A stretch of DNA of 64,000 nucleotides. It comes from Herminiimonas sp. (lineage in GTDB: Bacteria; Pseudomonadota; Gammaproteobacteria; Burkholderiales; Burkholderiaceae). Positions 1-9,329 of the stretch are shown one piece after another. Under the pieces are notes generated by a model. That model worked only from the letters and a program-made list of their open reading frames with translations, did not search any database and was not told the origin of the DNA. A program made the position numbers and the translations under genes. Each line of letters opens with the position of its first letter. Within the stretch, counting starts at the first letter, position 1. Location: contig NZ_JAURVN010000009.1 of NCBI RefSeq assembly GCF_030655415.1, positions 62,001 through 126,000 of the forward strand, written 5' to 3'.

Positions 1-140
1 ATCGTGATGGCATCGAAGGGCAGACCGAGCACGCAATAAACCGGGCGTTGGAAATCGGTGCGGATCACATTGCTGGATACGTTATCGATATCTGAATCGA
101 CATCCGCTTCAGGTTCGCGCAATAGATAATTAGTCTGCAT
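1..140 (-). CDS. WecB/TagA/CpsF-family glycosyltransferase, N-terminal part (runs off the window)
   Basis: Only the first 46 codons are present. The start ATG (complement of 138-140) overlaps the last 11 bases of the upstream GT2 gene, so this is the next gene of the same operon. After a short polar leader the translation reads VYCVLGLPFDAIT, which resembles the opening strand and helix of WecG/TagA enzymes, where a VLG(V/L)..DA(L/I)T segment is typical. Family members transfer an N-acetylmannosamine-type sugar onto a lipid-linked intermediate at the cytoplasmic membrane. The catalytic region lies outside the window, so the family call is an inference from the N-terminus and the operon context. 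Confidence 0.6.
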   Translation of the reverse strand, partial: MQTNYLLREPEADVDSDIDNVSSNVIRTDFQRPVYCVLGLPFDAIT

Positions 141-1317
141 CGCGTTTTGCCCTCACCCATTCGACCTGGCGGCTAACAAAAAACTTCAGATACAGAGGTA
201 GCTTCCAAAAGACATACGTCACAGTGGAAAACAGATCGTTCAGACTGACTACATGTTTAGCAAAACGCTGCCATGCGAGTAACACTGCCAAGCTCAATCC
301 CAGCAAACTAAAAGCAGCCAGCAACAGCGGCGCCGTCCACTCAAAAATAAAGTAGGTAACCACAGCCACCATGAAAAGCGCGAAGGTGACCAAGGTCAGC
401 AAGGCCACCGGCGGCACACATATATCGAGAGCCATCGCGATCAACATTCGATCGCCGCGCCGCAGGCCTTGAATCAACAAAGGCAATCCTTGATGCAGGA
501 TCATGCTGATGTGACCATGTTCCCAACGCGTTCTTTGCGCACGCGCTGCTTCTTCGCCGACCGGGAAATAACTGATCACGCAAGCATCGGGACAGAAAAT
601 CGGCGCCGCATTCTTGCGCGCCATCTCTATCCCCAGTTGCATATCTTCCGCCAGATTGCCATTCGCCAAGCCAGCGTTTTCTATCAATTTCCACGGAAAG
701 GCCATGCCGGTGCCCATGAGCTGACACGGCAAACCAAGCCTGAGAAACCCCAGGGGACGCACATGATTTTTGACTATCCATGCAAACTCGGCGATCCGCA
801 TCTTCAGCCCGGCATTATTTGGCGCGCGCATCAAATCCAATGCTTGCACTGGCCTTTGTGTAGTCATCGCCAAGCATGCAAGTCTGTCTATCGAGCCTGG
901 AAGCAGACGGCAATCGGCATCGACCATCAGCACGACTTCAGGTGGGCTGTGTGCGAGATGCTGCACCCCGTAATCCAATGCATACCCTTTGCCACGCTGC
1001 TCCAGATTGCTGCGTTCAAGTACAGGTGCACCGGCCGCAAGTGCCACCGCAGCCGTATCATCGGTGCAGTTATCAGCCACCACAAAGATGCGATCACCAT
1101 CGCGTAATTGCTCACGTATGGACGCAATCGTGGCCGCGATACCTTGCGCTTCATTGTGTGCCGGTACGATCACGGCAACGCTGGGCCGCCATTCCGTCGG
1201 CAAGGACGTCAAGCGCGTTTGCTTCAATGCCGCTAACGCCTGCACCAATAAAACCACAACTGGAATTGCAGCCAATGCCAGCACGATGATCAACGCGATA
1301 TGCAGCAAACTCACCAT
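130..1317 (-). CDS. Membrane-associated family 2 glycosyltransferase of the eps operon
   Basis: A 395-residue processive-type GT2. An N-terminal membrane helix (about 5-30) is followed by the GT-A fold, with PAHNE at 52-56, DNCTDDT at 82-88, the metal-binding DADC at 133-136, an ED pair at 224-225 and QRTRW at 261-265 (the QxxRW signature). Two or three further membrane helices lie between about 290 and 355. This layout is typical of enzymes that add sugars from nucleotide donors to a growing lipid-linked glycan on the inner face of the membrane. The start overlaps the end of the upstream GT4 gene by 7 bases and the end overlaps the next gene by 11, so translation is probably coupled. Donor sugar cannot be told from sequence. 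Confidence 0.9.
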   Translation of the reverse strand: MVSLLHIALIIVLALAAIPVVVLLVQALAALKQTRLTSLPTEWRPSVAVIVPAHNEAQGIAATIASIREQLRDGDRIFVVADNCTDDTAAVALAAGAPVLERSNLEQRGKGYALDYGVQHLAHSPPEVVLMVDADCRLLPGSIDRLACLAMTTQRPVQALDLMRAPNNAGLKMRIAEFAWIVKNHVRPLGFLRLGLPCQLMGTGMAFPWKLIENAGLANGNLAEDMQLGIEMARKNAAPIFCPDACVISYFPVGEEAARAQRTRWEHGHISMILHQGLPLLIQGLRRGDRMLIAMALDICVPPVALLTLVTFALFMVAVVTYFIFEWTAPLLLAAFSLLGLSLAVLLAWQRFAKHVVSLNDLFSTVTYVFWKLPLYLKFFVSRQVEWVRAKRDAD

Positions 1318-2552
1318 TGCGCATCTCCCGCTAACCGACGCTGTGACGTCTGCTGAAATAGAGAATGCAATTTCCCCGCTTCATGATCGATATCGTGACG
1401 CTCGAGTACACGCTCGCGTGCCAGTCGTCCCATACGCGATAACTCTTCGTGCGAGGTACTCAGGCACTGCTCCATCGCCAACGCCAATTCTTCAACCGAA
1501 CCTGGTGGATATAGCCAACCGTTTTCACCGGCTATTACCAACTCAGGCACACCAGCTATCCATGTACTCAGTATCGGCCGTTGCAAAGACATCGCCTCCA
1601 TCAGCACGACCGGCAAGCCTTCAGCAAAACTCGCCATCACCATTGCGCGTGAATCTAGGATTTCCTGCTTGACTTGATCGCTGCTGATCCAGCCGGTGAT
1701 GCGCACGCGCGATTGCAGATTGCATTTGGCAATCAGCGCTTCGACTTCCTTGCGCATTTCACCGTCACCGGCCAGCACCAGTTCAAAATCGATGCCTTTG
1801 TTCGCAAGGATGGACGCCGCTTCAATCAAAATCTGCTGACCTTTTTGTTCGCACAAGCGACCCACGCAAATGAAGCGTGGACGATCTGGCAAAGTCATGT
1901 CGACGTTTTCATAAAACGCCGGCTCCAGTCCGCAATGCACGATGTGGACTTTTTTCCATTGCGCGTAGGGCAAACTGCGATACAACTGACTGCGACAGAA
2001 AGACGTGATGGCCGCGACAAACGTGGCGCGCCGCAATTTTTCAGGCAAGCCGATGAACTCAGGCTTGTCGAATTCTTCCGAGCCATGAATCATCAAGCTG
2101 TAAGGTACGCCGCTCAACACACTCGCCAGCATCGCAACCTCAGCCGAATTAGTCCCGAAATGCGCGTGCAAATGCGTAGCGCCATCGCGCTTCAACCACA
2201 AAGCCAAACGGCAAGCTTCCGCTAGATAAATCAAGTGATACGGCAATGGTCTGTCGGCGCGTTTACTCATGCGGAAGGCCAAAGCCAAAGCCTTGATATA
2301 CCGAATGGGCGAAGTCAGTTTGAGCTCCAGCACGGAACGCAGCAGTCCGAATACACCGCGCTGCAAGATATAGCGAGTGCGTTCACGCTCGACAAAATCT
2401 TCGGCGTCCACCAGATCGCCTTCCCAACCGCGCAAGGCGAATCTTTGTATCGCAAGCCCTTGTCGTTCCAGCGCAAGAATCTCTCTGCGTATGAAACTAT
2501 GACTGACCTTGGGATACTGATTGATCAGATAAGCTATACGTAATTCGCTCAA
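1311..2552 (-). CDS. Family 4 glycosyltransferase, TTG start
   Basis: A GT-B glycosyltransferase of about 413 residues. The open frame extends upstream to 2702, but that extension lies inside the preceding acetyltransferase gene. The likely start is TTG at 2552, spaced behind AAGGAA and sharing TTGA with the upstream stop; the protein then opens SELRIAYLINQYPKVSH, a normal GT4 N-terminus. Visible signatures are HAHFGTN and a GVPYSLMIHG strand in the N-terminal domain, VGRLCEQKG and LAGDGEM in the donor-binding domain, and FAEGLPVVLMEAM, which carries the E-x7-E donor motif. It probably adds one sugar of the exopolysaccharide repeat unit in the cytoplasm. Confidence 0.9.
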   Translation of the reverse strand: MSELRIAYLINQYPKVSHSFIRREILALERQGLAIQRFALRGWEGDLVDAEDFVERERTRYILQRGVFGLLRSVLELKLTSPIRYIKALALAFRMSKRADRPLPYHLIYLAEACRLALWLKRDGATHLHAHFGTNSAEVAMLASVLSGVPYSLMIHGSEEFDKPEFIGLPEKLRRATFVAAITSFCRSQLYRSLPYAQWKKVHIVHCGLEPAFYENVDMTLPDRPRFICVGRLCEQKGQQILIEAASILANKGIDFELVLAGDGEMRKEVEALIAKCNLQSRVRITGWISSDQVKQEILDSRAMVMASFAEGLPVVLMEAMSLQRPILSTWIAGVPELVIAGENGWLYPPGSVEELALAMEQCLSTSHEELSRMGRLARERVLERHDIDHEAGKLHSLFQQTSQRRLAGDAQW

Positions 2553-3130
2553 ACCAGTTCCTTTTCTTTTTGTAATTTTTCTAGCGCTGAAGCCGCTTGC
2601 TCGGGCACGGACGATTTCAGAATTATTCTGGCTGGCACGCCGACTGCGGTAGCACCATCCGGCACATCGCACAAAACCACCGACATCGCACCGATGTGGC
2701 AACCGTGTCCTATGCGCACACCACCGAGCACTTGCGCGTATGCACCAAACTCAACGTCGTCGCCGATCACCGGCACAGCACCATCGGCGACGCGATTACC
2801 GATAGTCACGCCTTGGCGCAAAGTGCAGTTCGCACCTATGCGTACTTCTGGATGTAAAAAAATCCCGCCGAAATGCCATATCCGCAAACCGGGTCCAATT
2901 ACTGCCGATTTCGGTAAACTGATGCCGACTGCAGTTTCCACCCGGCGAAACCATAACCAGTAAAAAGAAGTCAGCAGTTTTTTTGCAAAGCCGGTCGGCA
3001 TCCGATCAACGCGACGCCCGAAGCGATAAGTCCACACCGCCCAGATAGACTGTTCTTTCAGAAAAGGACGACGCAAGGCGTAACGCTGCAAGTCGGCATC
3101 CCAATCGCTATCGTGTGAAAGGAGGCTCAT
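2549..3130 (-). CDS. Serine-acetyltransferase-like hexapeptide-repeat acetyltransferase
   Basis: A 193-residue left-handed beta-helix protein. The N-terminal helical part (1-70) is followed by hexapeptide repeats from about 75 to 165 (for example VIGPGLRI, RIGANCTL, VIGDDVEF, RIGHGCHI) and the GVPARI turn that ends the helix in CysE/LacA-type enzymes. The IWHFGG segment holds the usual catalytic histidine position. In an exopolysaccharide operon the likely role is O- or N-acetylation of a sugar using acetyl-CoA, not cysteine synthesis. It is short for CysE and lacks most of the CysE N-terminal domain, like EPS-cluster homologues. Its TGA stop overlaps the TTG start of the next gene. Confidence 0.85.
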   Translation of the reverse strand: MSLLSHDSDWDADLQRYALRRPFLKEQSIWAVWTYRFGRRVDRMPTGFAKKLLTSFYWLWFRRVETAVGISLPKSAVIGPGLRIWHFGGIFLHPEVRIGANCTLRQGVTIGNRVADGAVPVIGDDVEFGAYAQVLGGVRIGHGCHIGAMSVVLCDVPDGATAVGVPARIILKSSVPEQAASALEKLQKEKELV

Positions 3131-3138
3131 GTCTCAGC

Positions 3139-4620
3139 TCAATCCTGTAGCAGCAACTCGCCGCGTACTGTGGATGGACCGCTAGTTCCGCTAATCGCAT
3201 GCACGGTAATCAGTGCAGTTTTCGACGGCCATTTAAAGGTTTTGCTTTCGCCATTCGATAGTTCAGCACTGTCGAAATACACAGGCGTGCCGGATGGTTC
3301 GCGTACTTGCAAACGCAGCTTTGCTTCGCCAGTGGCGTGTGCTGTTAGGCGATATGTCTTGCCAACTTCCGGCGCCATCCATGCCAATGGATGCAAGCCG
3401 CGCGATGAATAATTGATTTGTGTGATGCGGGTAGTCGTCGCTGGGAAAACCACCGCCTGCTGCCATGTATCAAAAGTGCCGGTTACAGTACCGCCCTGCA
3501 ATTCCCACGGGCCGCGCATGGACAGCAGATTCATTTTCTTCTGCGGTACCACAGGCTTTTCATTGCCATCTACCCACGACTGCACAGACACCACCTGACG
3601 CAAGGCAACGCGCATGCGCTCCAGATCGTCAGCCACTATCTTGTTCCAGCCGCCCTTGTGCAAATCAAAACCGGCACCGTTTTCTGCATAGATAAAAAAC
3701 GGCGTGCCGAAGTTACGATCGACTACATATGCACCATAAGTTTTCAAGGTCTCTGCGACCTTGCGCAAATCCGGATTGGCAATCTTTGTCGTGTCATACG
3801 ACGCCGGCAGCATCATCAATGCACCTTCAGGAATTTTCCCGGTGTTAGTGGTTGCCGCATTGTTATCAGCTGAGGTCGCAGGAAATATATAGGTGGGGTT
3901 CGGCGATAGCGCATTGAAGGTCAGCGACATCGCCAAAGCATGGCGATACATCGTGTCGCCGTCATTCACCTCATGCTTGCGTATCAAGCCGGCTGCGGTT
4001 GGCACGCCAGCCGCGCGCGAACCTTGGAAGTAATGCGCAGGATCGCCCCAACCGCGACCATCTATGCGCGTCCACGCATATTGCGCAGCCACCCATTTGC
4101 CATCGACTTTTTTCAACTGCCAGAATGAATGCACGATACCGGTCACAGGATCAACGATGTCGGCGTGGCCATCGCTGGCACTTGCTGCGACGACATTCAC
4201 CGGCCAGCGCGGCACGGTCACATCATGAAAAGCTTCTGCATCGGGATCCCATAAACCTTTGGTCTTGGGTAAACCGGTCACCTTCATGGGCGCATCACCA
4301 GCATCCGCAAGGAACACACCGGTAGACCATTCGCCGCCTGCGACTCCCGGCGAGTATGTCGATTTTGGAATCACGAAGTCGCCGAAGGTAGGCGTGACAG
4401 GCCGGCTATTCCACGGCGAGGTAGCGGCAAATGGTTTTTGATAGGTGCCCCAGGCGGCCTGATTTTTTACTGAACTCGCGGACGCTGGGTCAGGCAATTT
4501 ATTTGCAGATGGCTGGTCGGCTGCCACAGATGGAAACGCAATCGCAGCGGCCGTTACAACTCCGGCTACCAGTACCAATGACGATGAATAAATATTCCGG
4601 TGATTCAATTTAATACGCAT
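3139..4620 (-). CDS. Large secreted protein of unknown function in the eps operon
   Basis: A 493-residue protein with a clear signal peptide: basic start, hydrophobic stretch VLVAGVVTAAAIAF, and probable cleavage after SVAA around residue 34. The mature part starts with a low-complexity polar stretch, then a domain rich in Trp, Gly and Asp (WGTYQKPFAATSPWNSRP, GEWSTGVF, WTRIDGRGWGD). Residues from about 370 form a beta-rich C-terminal domain (YRLTAHATGEAKLRLQVRE) resembling a carbohydrate-binding jelly roll. No catalytic motif was recognised. The position between the acyltransferase and acetyltransferase genes suggests an exported protein that binds or trims the polysaccharide; this is inference. 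Confidence 0.75.
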   Translation of the reverse strand: MRIKLNHRNIYSSSLVLVAGVVTAAAIAFPSVAADQPSANKLPDPASASSVKNQAAWGTYQKPFAATSPWNSRPVTPTFGDFVIPKSTYSPGVAGGEWSTGVFLADAGDAPMKVTGLPKTKGLWDPDAEAFHDVTVPRWPVNVVAASASDGHADIVDPVTGIVHSFWQLKKVDGKWVAAQYAWTRIDGRGWGDPAHYFQGSRAAGVPTAAGLIRKHEVNDGDTMYRHALAMSLTFNALSPNPTYIFPATSADNNAATTNTGKIPEGALMMLPASYDTTKIANPDLRKVAETLKTYGAYVVDRNFGTPFFIYAENGAGFDLHKGGWNKIVADDLERMRVALRQVVSVQSWVDGNEKPVVPQKKMNLLSMRGPWELQGGTVTGTFDTWQQAVVFPATTTRITQINYSSRGLHPLAWMAPEVGKTYRLTAHATGEAKLRLQVREPSGTPVYFDSAELSNGESKTFKWPSKTALITVHAISGTSGPSTVRGELLLQD

Positions 4621-4655
4621 TACGAATATCCTTTTTCTTTAGCCTGACAAAAACT

Positions 4656-5642
4656 TCAGGCTGCCTTCAACTTCAATTTCTTGATCAGACTCTTGCCGTT
4701 CGCCATCCACCAATGCTCATAGTAAAAAGTCGAGAGGTGCGCGAGCGCAAACAGGATCACGAACAGCAGAGGACGCTTCAGGTATTTAACGATCACATCG
4801 CCACTGCCCAACCAGGTTCCGGCCAGCAGCGGGTGGATCACATACAGCGCGTACGAAGTGGCGGCCAGATAAACCAGCACGCGGTTATTCAATAGCGGCG
4901 CGAGCGCACGCGTTGGATGAAGGACGGTGCTGCCTATCAGCAAGGCAGCGAGGTAAGGACGCAGATAATTCATGAAGCCGCCCTGTTCATGGCAGGAAAT
5001 CAGCAGCAATATCACCAGCAGTGCTTGTGGAATTTTTCGCATCCATTCCAGCAAACGTGGATCCAGACGCTGGTGATAAATCAGTGCGAGTATGCAACCG
5101 GCCAGAATTTCATCGATGCGGTAGTAACTGATGCTGGATGCATACACGCCATCGCTCACACGCAACAGCGTGAACAACAAGGCGATCACAGGAATCGCCA
5201 ACAAACTGCGCACGCCGAATACCGCATACATCAATGCAATGCCGACGTAGAACTGCATCTCAAGACACAGGCTCCAGATATGCTCGGTCAATTTGACCAG
5301 ATGCACAGGTGGAAGATTTGCATAGAAAAAGTAATGCGAGAACCACGTATCCGAGGACACGCCAGCGATCGTCAATGCGATCAATAGATACAGCCACGCC
5401 AAGGGAATGATGCGGAAGAAGCGGCGTACCAAAAAATCCAGCGTGGTCGGATTTTTCAGCAAGAATGATGTGATCAAAAATCCAGACAGCGTAAAAAACA
5501 GCGCCATCCCCAGCAGACCGAACATCGCGTTCAGCTGTAAAACTTTGGGTCCCATAGGCAGCAAGTGGGCTGCCAATACACACAAAATGCTGATGCCACG
5601 CCATCCATCCAGCACTTCCAGTCTAGGGATGGAAGTGCTCAT
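4656..5642 (-). CDS. Acyltransferase family 3 (OafA-like membrane O-acyltransferase)
   Basis: A 328-residue integral membrane protein with about ten hydrophobic helices. It begins IPRLEVLDGWRGISIL with CVLAAHLLP just after, the usual first helix of acyltransferase-3 proteins, in which the His of the AAH segment is the conserved catalytic residue. Further family marks are TLSGFLIT at about 52-59 and RRFFRIIPLAWLY at about 72-84. Such proteins move acetyl or other acyl groups across the membrane onto surface polysaccharide. There is no C-terminal SGNH domain, so it is the short form. Its start codon overlaps the stop of the upstream polymerase gene (ATGA). Confidence 0.9.
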   Translation of the reverse strand: MSTSIPRLEVLDGWRGISILCVLAAHLLPMGPKVLQLNAMFGLLGMALFFTLSGFLITSFLLKNPTTLDFLVRRFFRIIPLAWLYLLIALTIAGVSSDTWFSHYFFYANLPPVHLVKLTEHIWSLCLEMQFYVGIALMYAVFGVRSLLAIPVIALLFTLLRVSDGVYASSISYYRIDEILAGCILALIYHQRLDPRLLEWMRKIPQALLVILLLISCHEQGGFMNYLRPYLAALLIGSTVLHPTRALAPLLNNRVLVYLAATSYALYVIHPLLAGTWLGSGDVIVKYLKRPLLFVILFALAHLSTFYYEHWWMANGKSLIKKLKLKAA

Positions 5643-7135
5643 GACTGCCTCGGCATAGGGGTGGAACGCAGATAAGGTTCAGCGGCAGTGTCTGGCACAT
5701 CACGCGCTCTGCCACGCGATTTTTTTACCTGCGGTATTGCGCTGGCTGCCAATGCACAACCGATACCCACGGTGAACCAGAAGTACCAGTTGAACACCAG
5801 ATAGCCAAAAATATTATCCGACGAGGACACGACCAAATAAATGAAGACCAGACTCAAGGTAACAAAGGCTGCCAGCTTGTCTATCTTCACCAGCGACTTC
5901 AACATCATGGCGACGCGCGCATACAAGAACAGGTACGCACACAGACCCAGCAGGCCGACGTCAAAGAACCATTGCACATACACATTGTGCGCGCCCCAGT
6001 TCATGTGATTTGCAGCAGGGAAAAATGTTTGCGAATAATGGCGGAAGGCTTCCAGTCCGTAACCGAAGACGTAATGGCTAGGTCGCATCCACTGCAAGCC
6101 GCTTTCCCAAATTGACAAGCGCCATGCAAACGAATTCAACTTCGCATAACCGACTGCTGCAGTACCGCTACCAAGATCCATCAAGCGATCTCGTATTTCT
6201 GGAATCATCAAGGCCGCGACAGGCAACAGCATCAAGTACAACAAATAGCGACGCTCAAACAGCAAAGCGTAAGCAACGAACACGATCATCAAGGCCAGCC
6301 ACGCACTTCTGGTTTGCGTCAATACCAGCAAGGCCAGCAGATAAACCATGTACAGCGTCAAAACTATGCGGCTACCGCTCTTCAACGGTGCGACCTTGTC
6401 CTTGAGTACATACAAAATCAACGGAATCATCAGCGTCAGGTAAAACGCAAAAATGTTTGGATGCGTAAATGTCGATTGCAGGCGGAATCCTTCTGCGCCG
6501 CCCGCCGCACCATTCATCGCGACATCCACCAACGCATATAGCGCAGGGATGACAGACGACCATAAAACCAGTTTGACGCTATGACGGAAATCCTTGCCTG
6601 AATGGACAAAGTAAAACGCGATCACGAACATCGCGAAGTACGACAGCAAGGTCAGATAGGTGCGGATCGCATCGCCTTTTTCCGGCGAGATCACGACACC
6701 GAATAAGGCCACCAACATGAAAGGAACCCACGACAAGGTCATCTTCTTCGGCAAACGCGCCGGCTTTTCAAATACCAGCATGCAGGCCAGCATGATCACG
6801 CACAGATTGATCAAACCACCGACACCGGTTTCATATCCACCCAGGGAAAAGCGGGTTGACTCAAGAATCACATCGCCGGTAGAGCGGAACAATATGATCA
6901 GCGTCAGCAACAACAGGCGATTGAATATCAACAGAAAACCAAACACCAGGATCGCCGGCAAGGCCAGCAAGCGCGCCAGTTTGTAATCCATCACATCAGT
7001 GTAAAAAGGCACGACGATGCCCATCACCAAAGCCAGCACGACCACCGTCAACACTGCATAAGCGTCAGACGCAGCCGGTACCCAGCGCGTATGCACTTTT
7101 TGTTCACCCATGTTGATGGTCGATTCGGCTTGCAT
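5639..7135 (-). CDS. O-antigen ligase/Wzy-type polysaccharide polymerase
   Basis: A polytopic membrane protein of about 498 residues from the ATG at 7135; an in-frame GTG at 7177 would add 14 residues inside the upstream gene and has no better ribosome site. About 12 hydrophobic helices are visible. The Wzy_C region includes QTRSAWLAL, a long periplasmic loop (MDLGSGTAAVGY to NHMNW), and GAHNVYVQWFFDVGLLGL, which contains the conserved His-Asn and the following Gly-rich helix. Proteins of this family polymerise or ligate lipid-linked repeat units in the periplasm; in an eps operon with EpsE/F/G the polymerase role is more likely. The C-terminus is short, basic and cytoplasmic. Confidence 0.85.
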   Translation of the reverse strand: MQAESTINMGEQKVHTRWVPAASDAYAVLTVVVLALVMGIVVPFYTDVMDYKLARLLALPAILVFGFLLIFNRLLLLTLIILFRSTGDVILESTRFSLGGYETGVGGLINLCVIMLACMLVFEKPARLPKKMTLSWVPFMLVALFGVVISPEKGDAIRTYLTLLSYFAMFVIAFYFVHSGKDFRHSVKLVLWSSVIPALYALVDVAMNGAAGGAEGFRLQSTFTHPNIFAFYLTLMIPLILYVLKDKVAPLKSGSRIVLTLYMVYLLALLVLTQTRSAWLALMIVFVAYALLFERRYLLYLMLLPVAALMIPEIRDRLMDLGSGTAAVGYAKLNSFAWRLSIWESGLQWMRPSHYVFGYGLEAFRHYSQTFFPAANHMNWGAHNVYVQWFFDVGLLGLCAYLFLYARVAMMLKSLVKIDKLAAFVTLSLVFIYLVVSSSDNIFGYLVFNWYFWFTVGIGCALAASAIPQVKKSRGRARDVPDTAAEPYLRSTPMPRQS

Positions 7136-7139
7136 GTTT

Positions 7140-8228
7140 TTAGCTAGCCAATCCAGCGACAGCTTCTTTGCTGACACTCATCTGTGGCTTGCCAGGGAAA
7201 TGGCGTATTACCCACGAGCGAATTGCATTCCACTCACCAGTTTCCGGCGCATTGCGCGATTGAAAACGGAAGTAGCGCCACAGCAAGCGCGCATCCTGGC
7301 GCGTGCTGGCCATTTTGCGGAAGGCCAATTCGCGTTCCAGTTCTTCCGATGCGCCCAAGCCGCGGCGCAAGGTGTACGCCATTTGCTCGAAGGCATCCGA
7401 GAAATCAGTTTGACCCGCCACATCAAAAAGGATGCCGCCGTGATTGCAGAATGGCGCCGGATCGAAATAAGGCAAGCCATGCATGGTGCTGAAAGAGCGC
7501 GCCAGATAACGCGAGATCGCCAGCGATACTTCTACCTGTTCGCGAAAACGCGTGGCGCTGACGTTGCTACCGTGCCAGCGATATTGAATCAGCTCGGAAG
7601 GTACATTCGTGCATTTGCCGAGTATCGCCAACTGTCCGAACATGAAGTAATCCTCAGCCAGCGCATTCACTTCTATGCGCTTGTCGGCCGGCAGAACATT
7701 CAGGAAATCGACGCCGTAACGCACGCCCAGTTTCTTCACCGCGGTGAAATCCATCATCGCGGCAGGATGCGTAATCGGATTACGGAAGAAGCTGGCTGCC
7801 GCCACGCGATTGCGACCGATAGGCATCTTGATGTTGCCGGTGATATCGCCTGCGCCATTGATCACTTCTGATTGCCCGCTGATGGCGATGCAATCTGGCT
7901 GGCGTTTGAAAGCTGCCAACACGATCTCCATCCGATCAACAAAACACACATCGTCGGCGTCATGCCGCATCACATATTTGCAATCGCTGATATCCAGACC
8001 GCGATTCAACAAGCCAGCCAAGCCTTCCGCTTCGGGAAAGCTGTACACCTGTATGCGTGGATCTCGCTTGTGATAATCCTCAGCCATTTCCAGACTGCCG
8101 TCGGTAGAGCCGTGGTCAAGCACCAGCAAGCGCCAGTCCTTGAAGGTCTGCGCGCAAATACTGTCCAGAGAAGCTGCCAGAAAATCGATGCCGTTTTTGA
8201 CCGGCAGTAATACATCAATAGTTGCCAA
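7140..8228 (-). CDS. Family 2 glycosyltransferase (soluble)
   Basis: A 362-residue GT2 with an N-terminal GT-A domain: LLPVKNG at about 7-13, DHGSTDGS at about 38-45, and RHDADDV near 90-96, the metal-binding DxD-type motif (DAD). The C-terminal third is helical without a membrane segment and contains SSTMHGLPYFDP-like sequence typical of EPS GT2 proteins. It would transfer a sugar from a nucleotide donor onto the lipid-linked repeat unit in the cytoplasm. It lies 12 bases downstream of the pyruvyltransferase gene. Acceptor and donor are not predictable. Confidence 0.9.
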   Translation of the reverse strand: MATIDVLLPVKNGIDFLAASLDSICAQTFKDWRLLVLDHGSTDGSLEMAEDYHKRDPRIQVYSFPEAEGLAGLLNRGLDISDCKYVMRHDADDVCFVDRMEIVLAAFKRQPDCIAISGQSEVINGAGDITGNIKMPIGRNRVAAASFFRNPITHPAAMMDFTAVKKLGVRYGVDFLNVLPADKRIEVNALAEDYFMFGQLAILGKCTNVPSELIQYRWHGSNVSATRFREQVEVSLAISRYLARSFSTMHGLPYFDPAPFCNHGGILFDVAGQTDFSDAFEQMAYTLRRGLGASEELERELAFRKMASTRQDARLLWRYFRFQSRNAPETGEWNAIRSWVIRHFPGKPQMSVSKEAVAGLAS

Positions 8229-8240
8229 GAGTAGCTCCCC

Positions 8241-9329
8241 TTATATGGTCGCGGCGCTGAGGCCGAATCGTTGGTACGGTGCCACTTCATTTGATTTTTG
8301 CAACATGACCAATTCGCTGTCGAGCGTCCACGCTTCGACGTAACGTGAATTTTTCCCGTAGCTGTTATCGAGCACGATGTTTTGCTTGCGCAGCAGGCAA
8401 GCCAGAATGTGACCGTGCAATCGATCGGTGACGATCAGCTCATGACGCGCGAAAAGTTGTGCAGCGTCGGCGATTAGACGGCCGGAATACGCTATCCACA
8501 AACGCATCAAAATACTGTTGGCCGACCATCCCAAGCCGCGACGGAAAAACCCACCAATCGCGCGACGGAATAGATTGATGCGCACTTCGCGCTCGCCGAC
8601 AAATTCAGGCCAGTCAGTGACGGTGGTCGAAACCATATTGCGCAAGCCGGATTGCTGCGTACTTTCATCATCAACACGACTGATGCGCAAACTGCCTGCC
8701 GACGGTTCTGCATTCGCGGCATGCATCGGATAAAGCTGATGCGCCATATCAGGCAAAAGATAAACGTTATCCGTGAATTTTTGCGCCATCTCATACGAGA
8801 CTTGATCACGTACGCAAATGTGTACGTCGGCATGCATGCGGAATATCTGCGCCGACTCTTGCATCTTTTCTGGTGAAGAAAAATGCAGCGATTGCGGCAA
8901 AACGATGATTCTGTTTTCCCTGTGGTTCTGCACGATGTGTTCGCGCAGTTCCTGAAAATACGGGTACAGGTCACCAAAATTACCACCACCGTGGAACACG
9001 ATTACATCTTCCGGTGCGATCCAGCGCGGGTCGTAGGCAAAGTAAGGCGCAATCAATTTCGGCACTAAACCATGCTTACGGAAGAAAGCCAAAGTGCCGT
9101 GCATGATCAACAGATCTCCGACATTGCCATGCGTAGGAATATCAACGTAATGAAAAGGTGCGCAGCCAATCAGGTCCAGCAAAACATCGTGTCGCGCCAT
9201 CAATTCGGCACTCAACGCTTCATGGTTGCGTTCGCTCTGCATCTCGGCCGTGATTTCTGAGTTTAGATTTAGCATGCTGTATTCCGCGTTTGAATATTCT
9301 GCATTCAGTACTCCGCATTTAATACTCAT
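8241..9329 (-). CDS. Polysaccharide pyruvyl transferase family protein
   Basis: A 362-residue member of the pyruvyl/WcaK-CsaB family, which adds ketal pyruvate from phosphoenolpyruvate to sugars and makes the polymer acidic. Marks are GNVGDLLIMHG in the first domain, VIVFHGGGNFGDLYPYF, IIVLPQSLHF, CVRDQVSYEMA and, near the C-terminus, VTDRLHGHILACLL followed by LDNSYGKNSRY. The annotated ATG overlaps the upstream EpsG gene by 11 bases, but the first 18 residues contain an internal NAEYS repeat and look unlike the family. An ATG at residue 19 (MLNLN) or residue 30 may be the real start. Confidence 0.88.
   Translation of the reverse strand: MSIKCGVLNAEYSNAEYSMLNLNSEITAEMQSERNHEALSAELMARHDVLLDLIGCAPFHYVDIPTHGNVGDLLIMHGTLAFFRKHGLVPKLIAPYFAYDPRWIAPEDVIVFHGGGNFGDLYPYFQELREHIVQNHRENRIIVLPQSLHFSSPEKMQESAQIFRMHADVHICVRDQVSYEMAQKFTDNVYLLPDMAHQLYPMHAANAEPSAGSLRISRVDDESTQQSGLRNMVSTTVTDWPEFVGEREVRINLFRRAIGGFFRRGLGWSANSILMRLWIAYSGRLIADAAQLFARHELIVTDRLHGHILACLLRKQNIVLDNSYGKNSRYVEAWTLDSELVMLQKSNEVAPYQRFGLSAATI

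Noticed and set aside
469..1107. 212-residue plus-strand frame
   Set aside because: Lies inside the GT2 gene on the other strand, low complexity of real domains, no ribosome site; a shadow.
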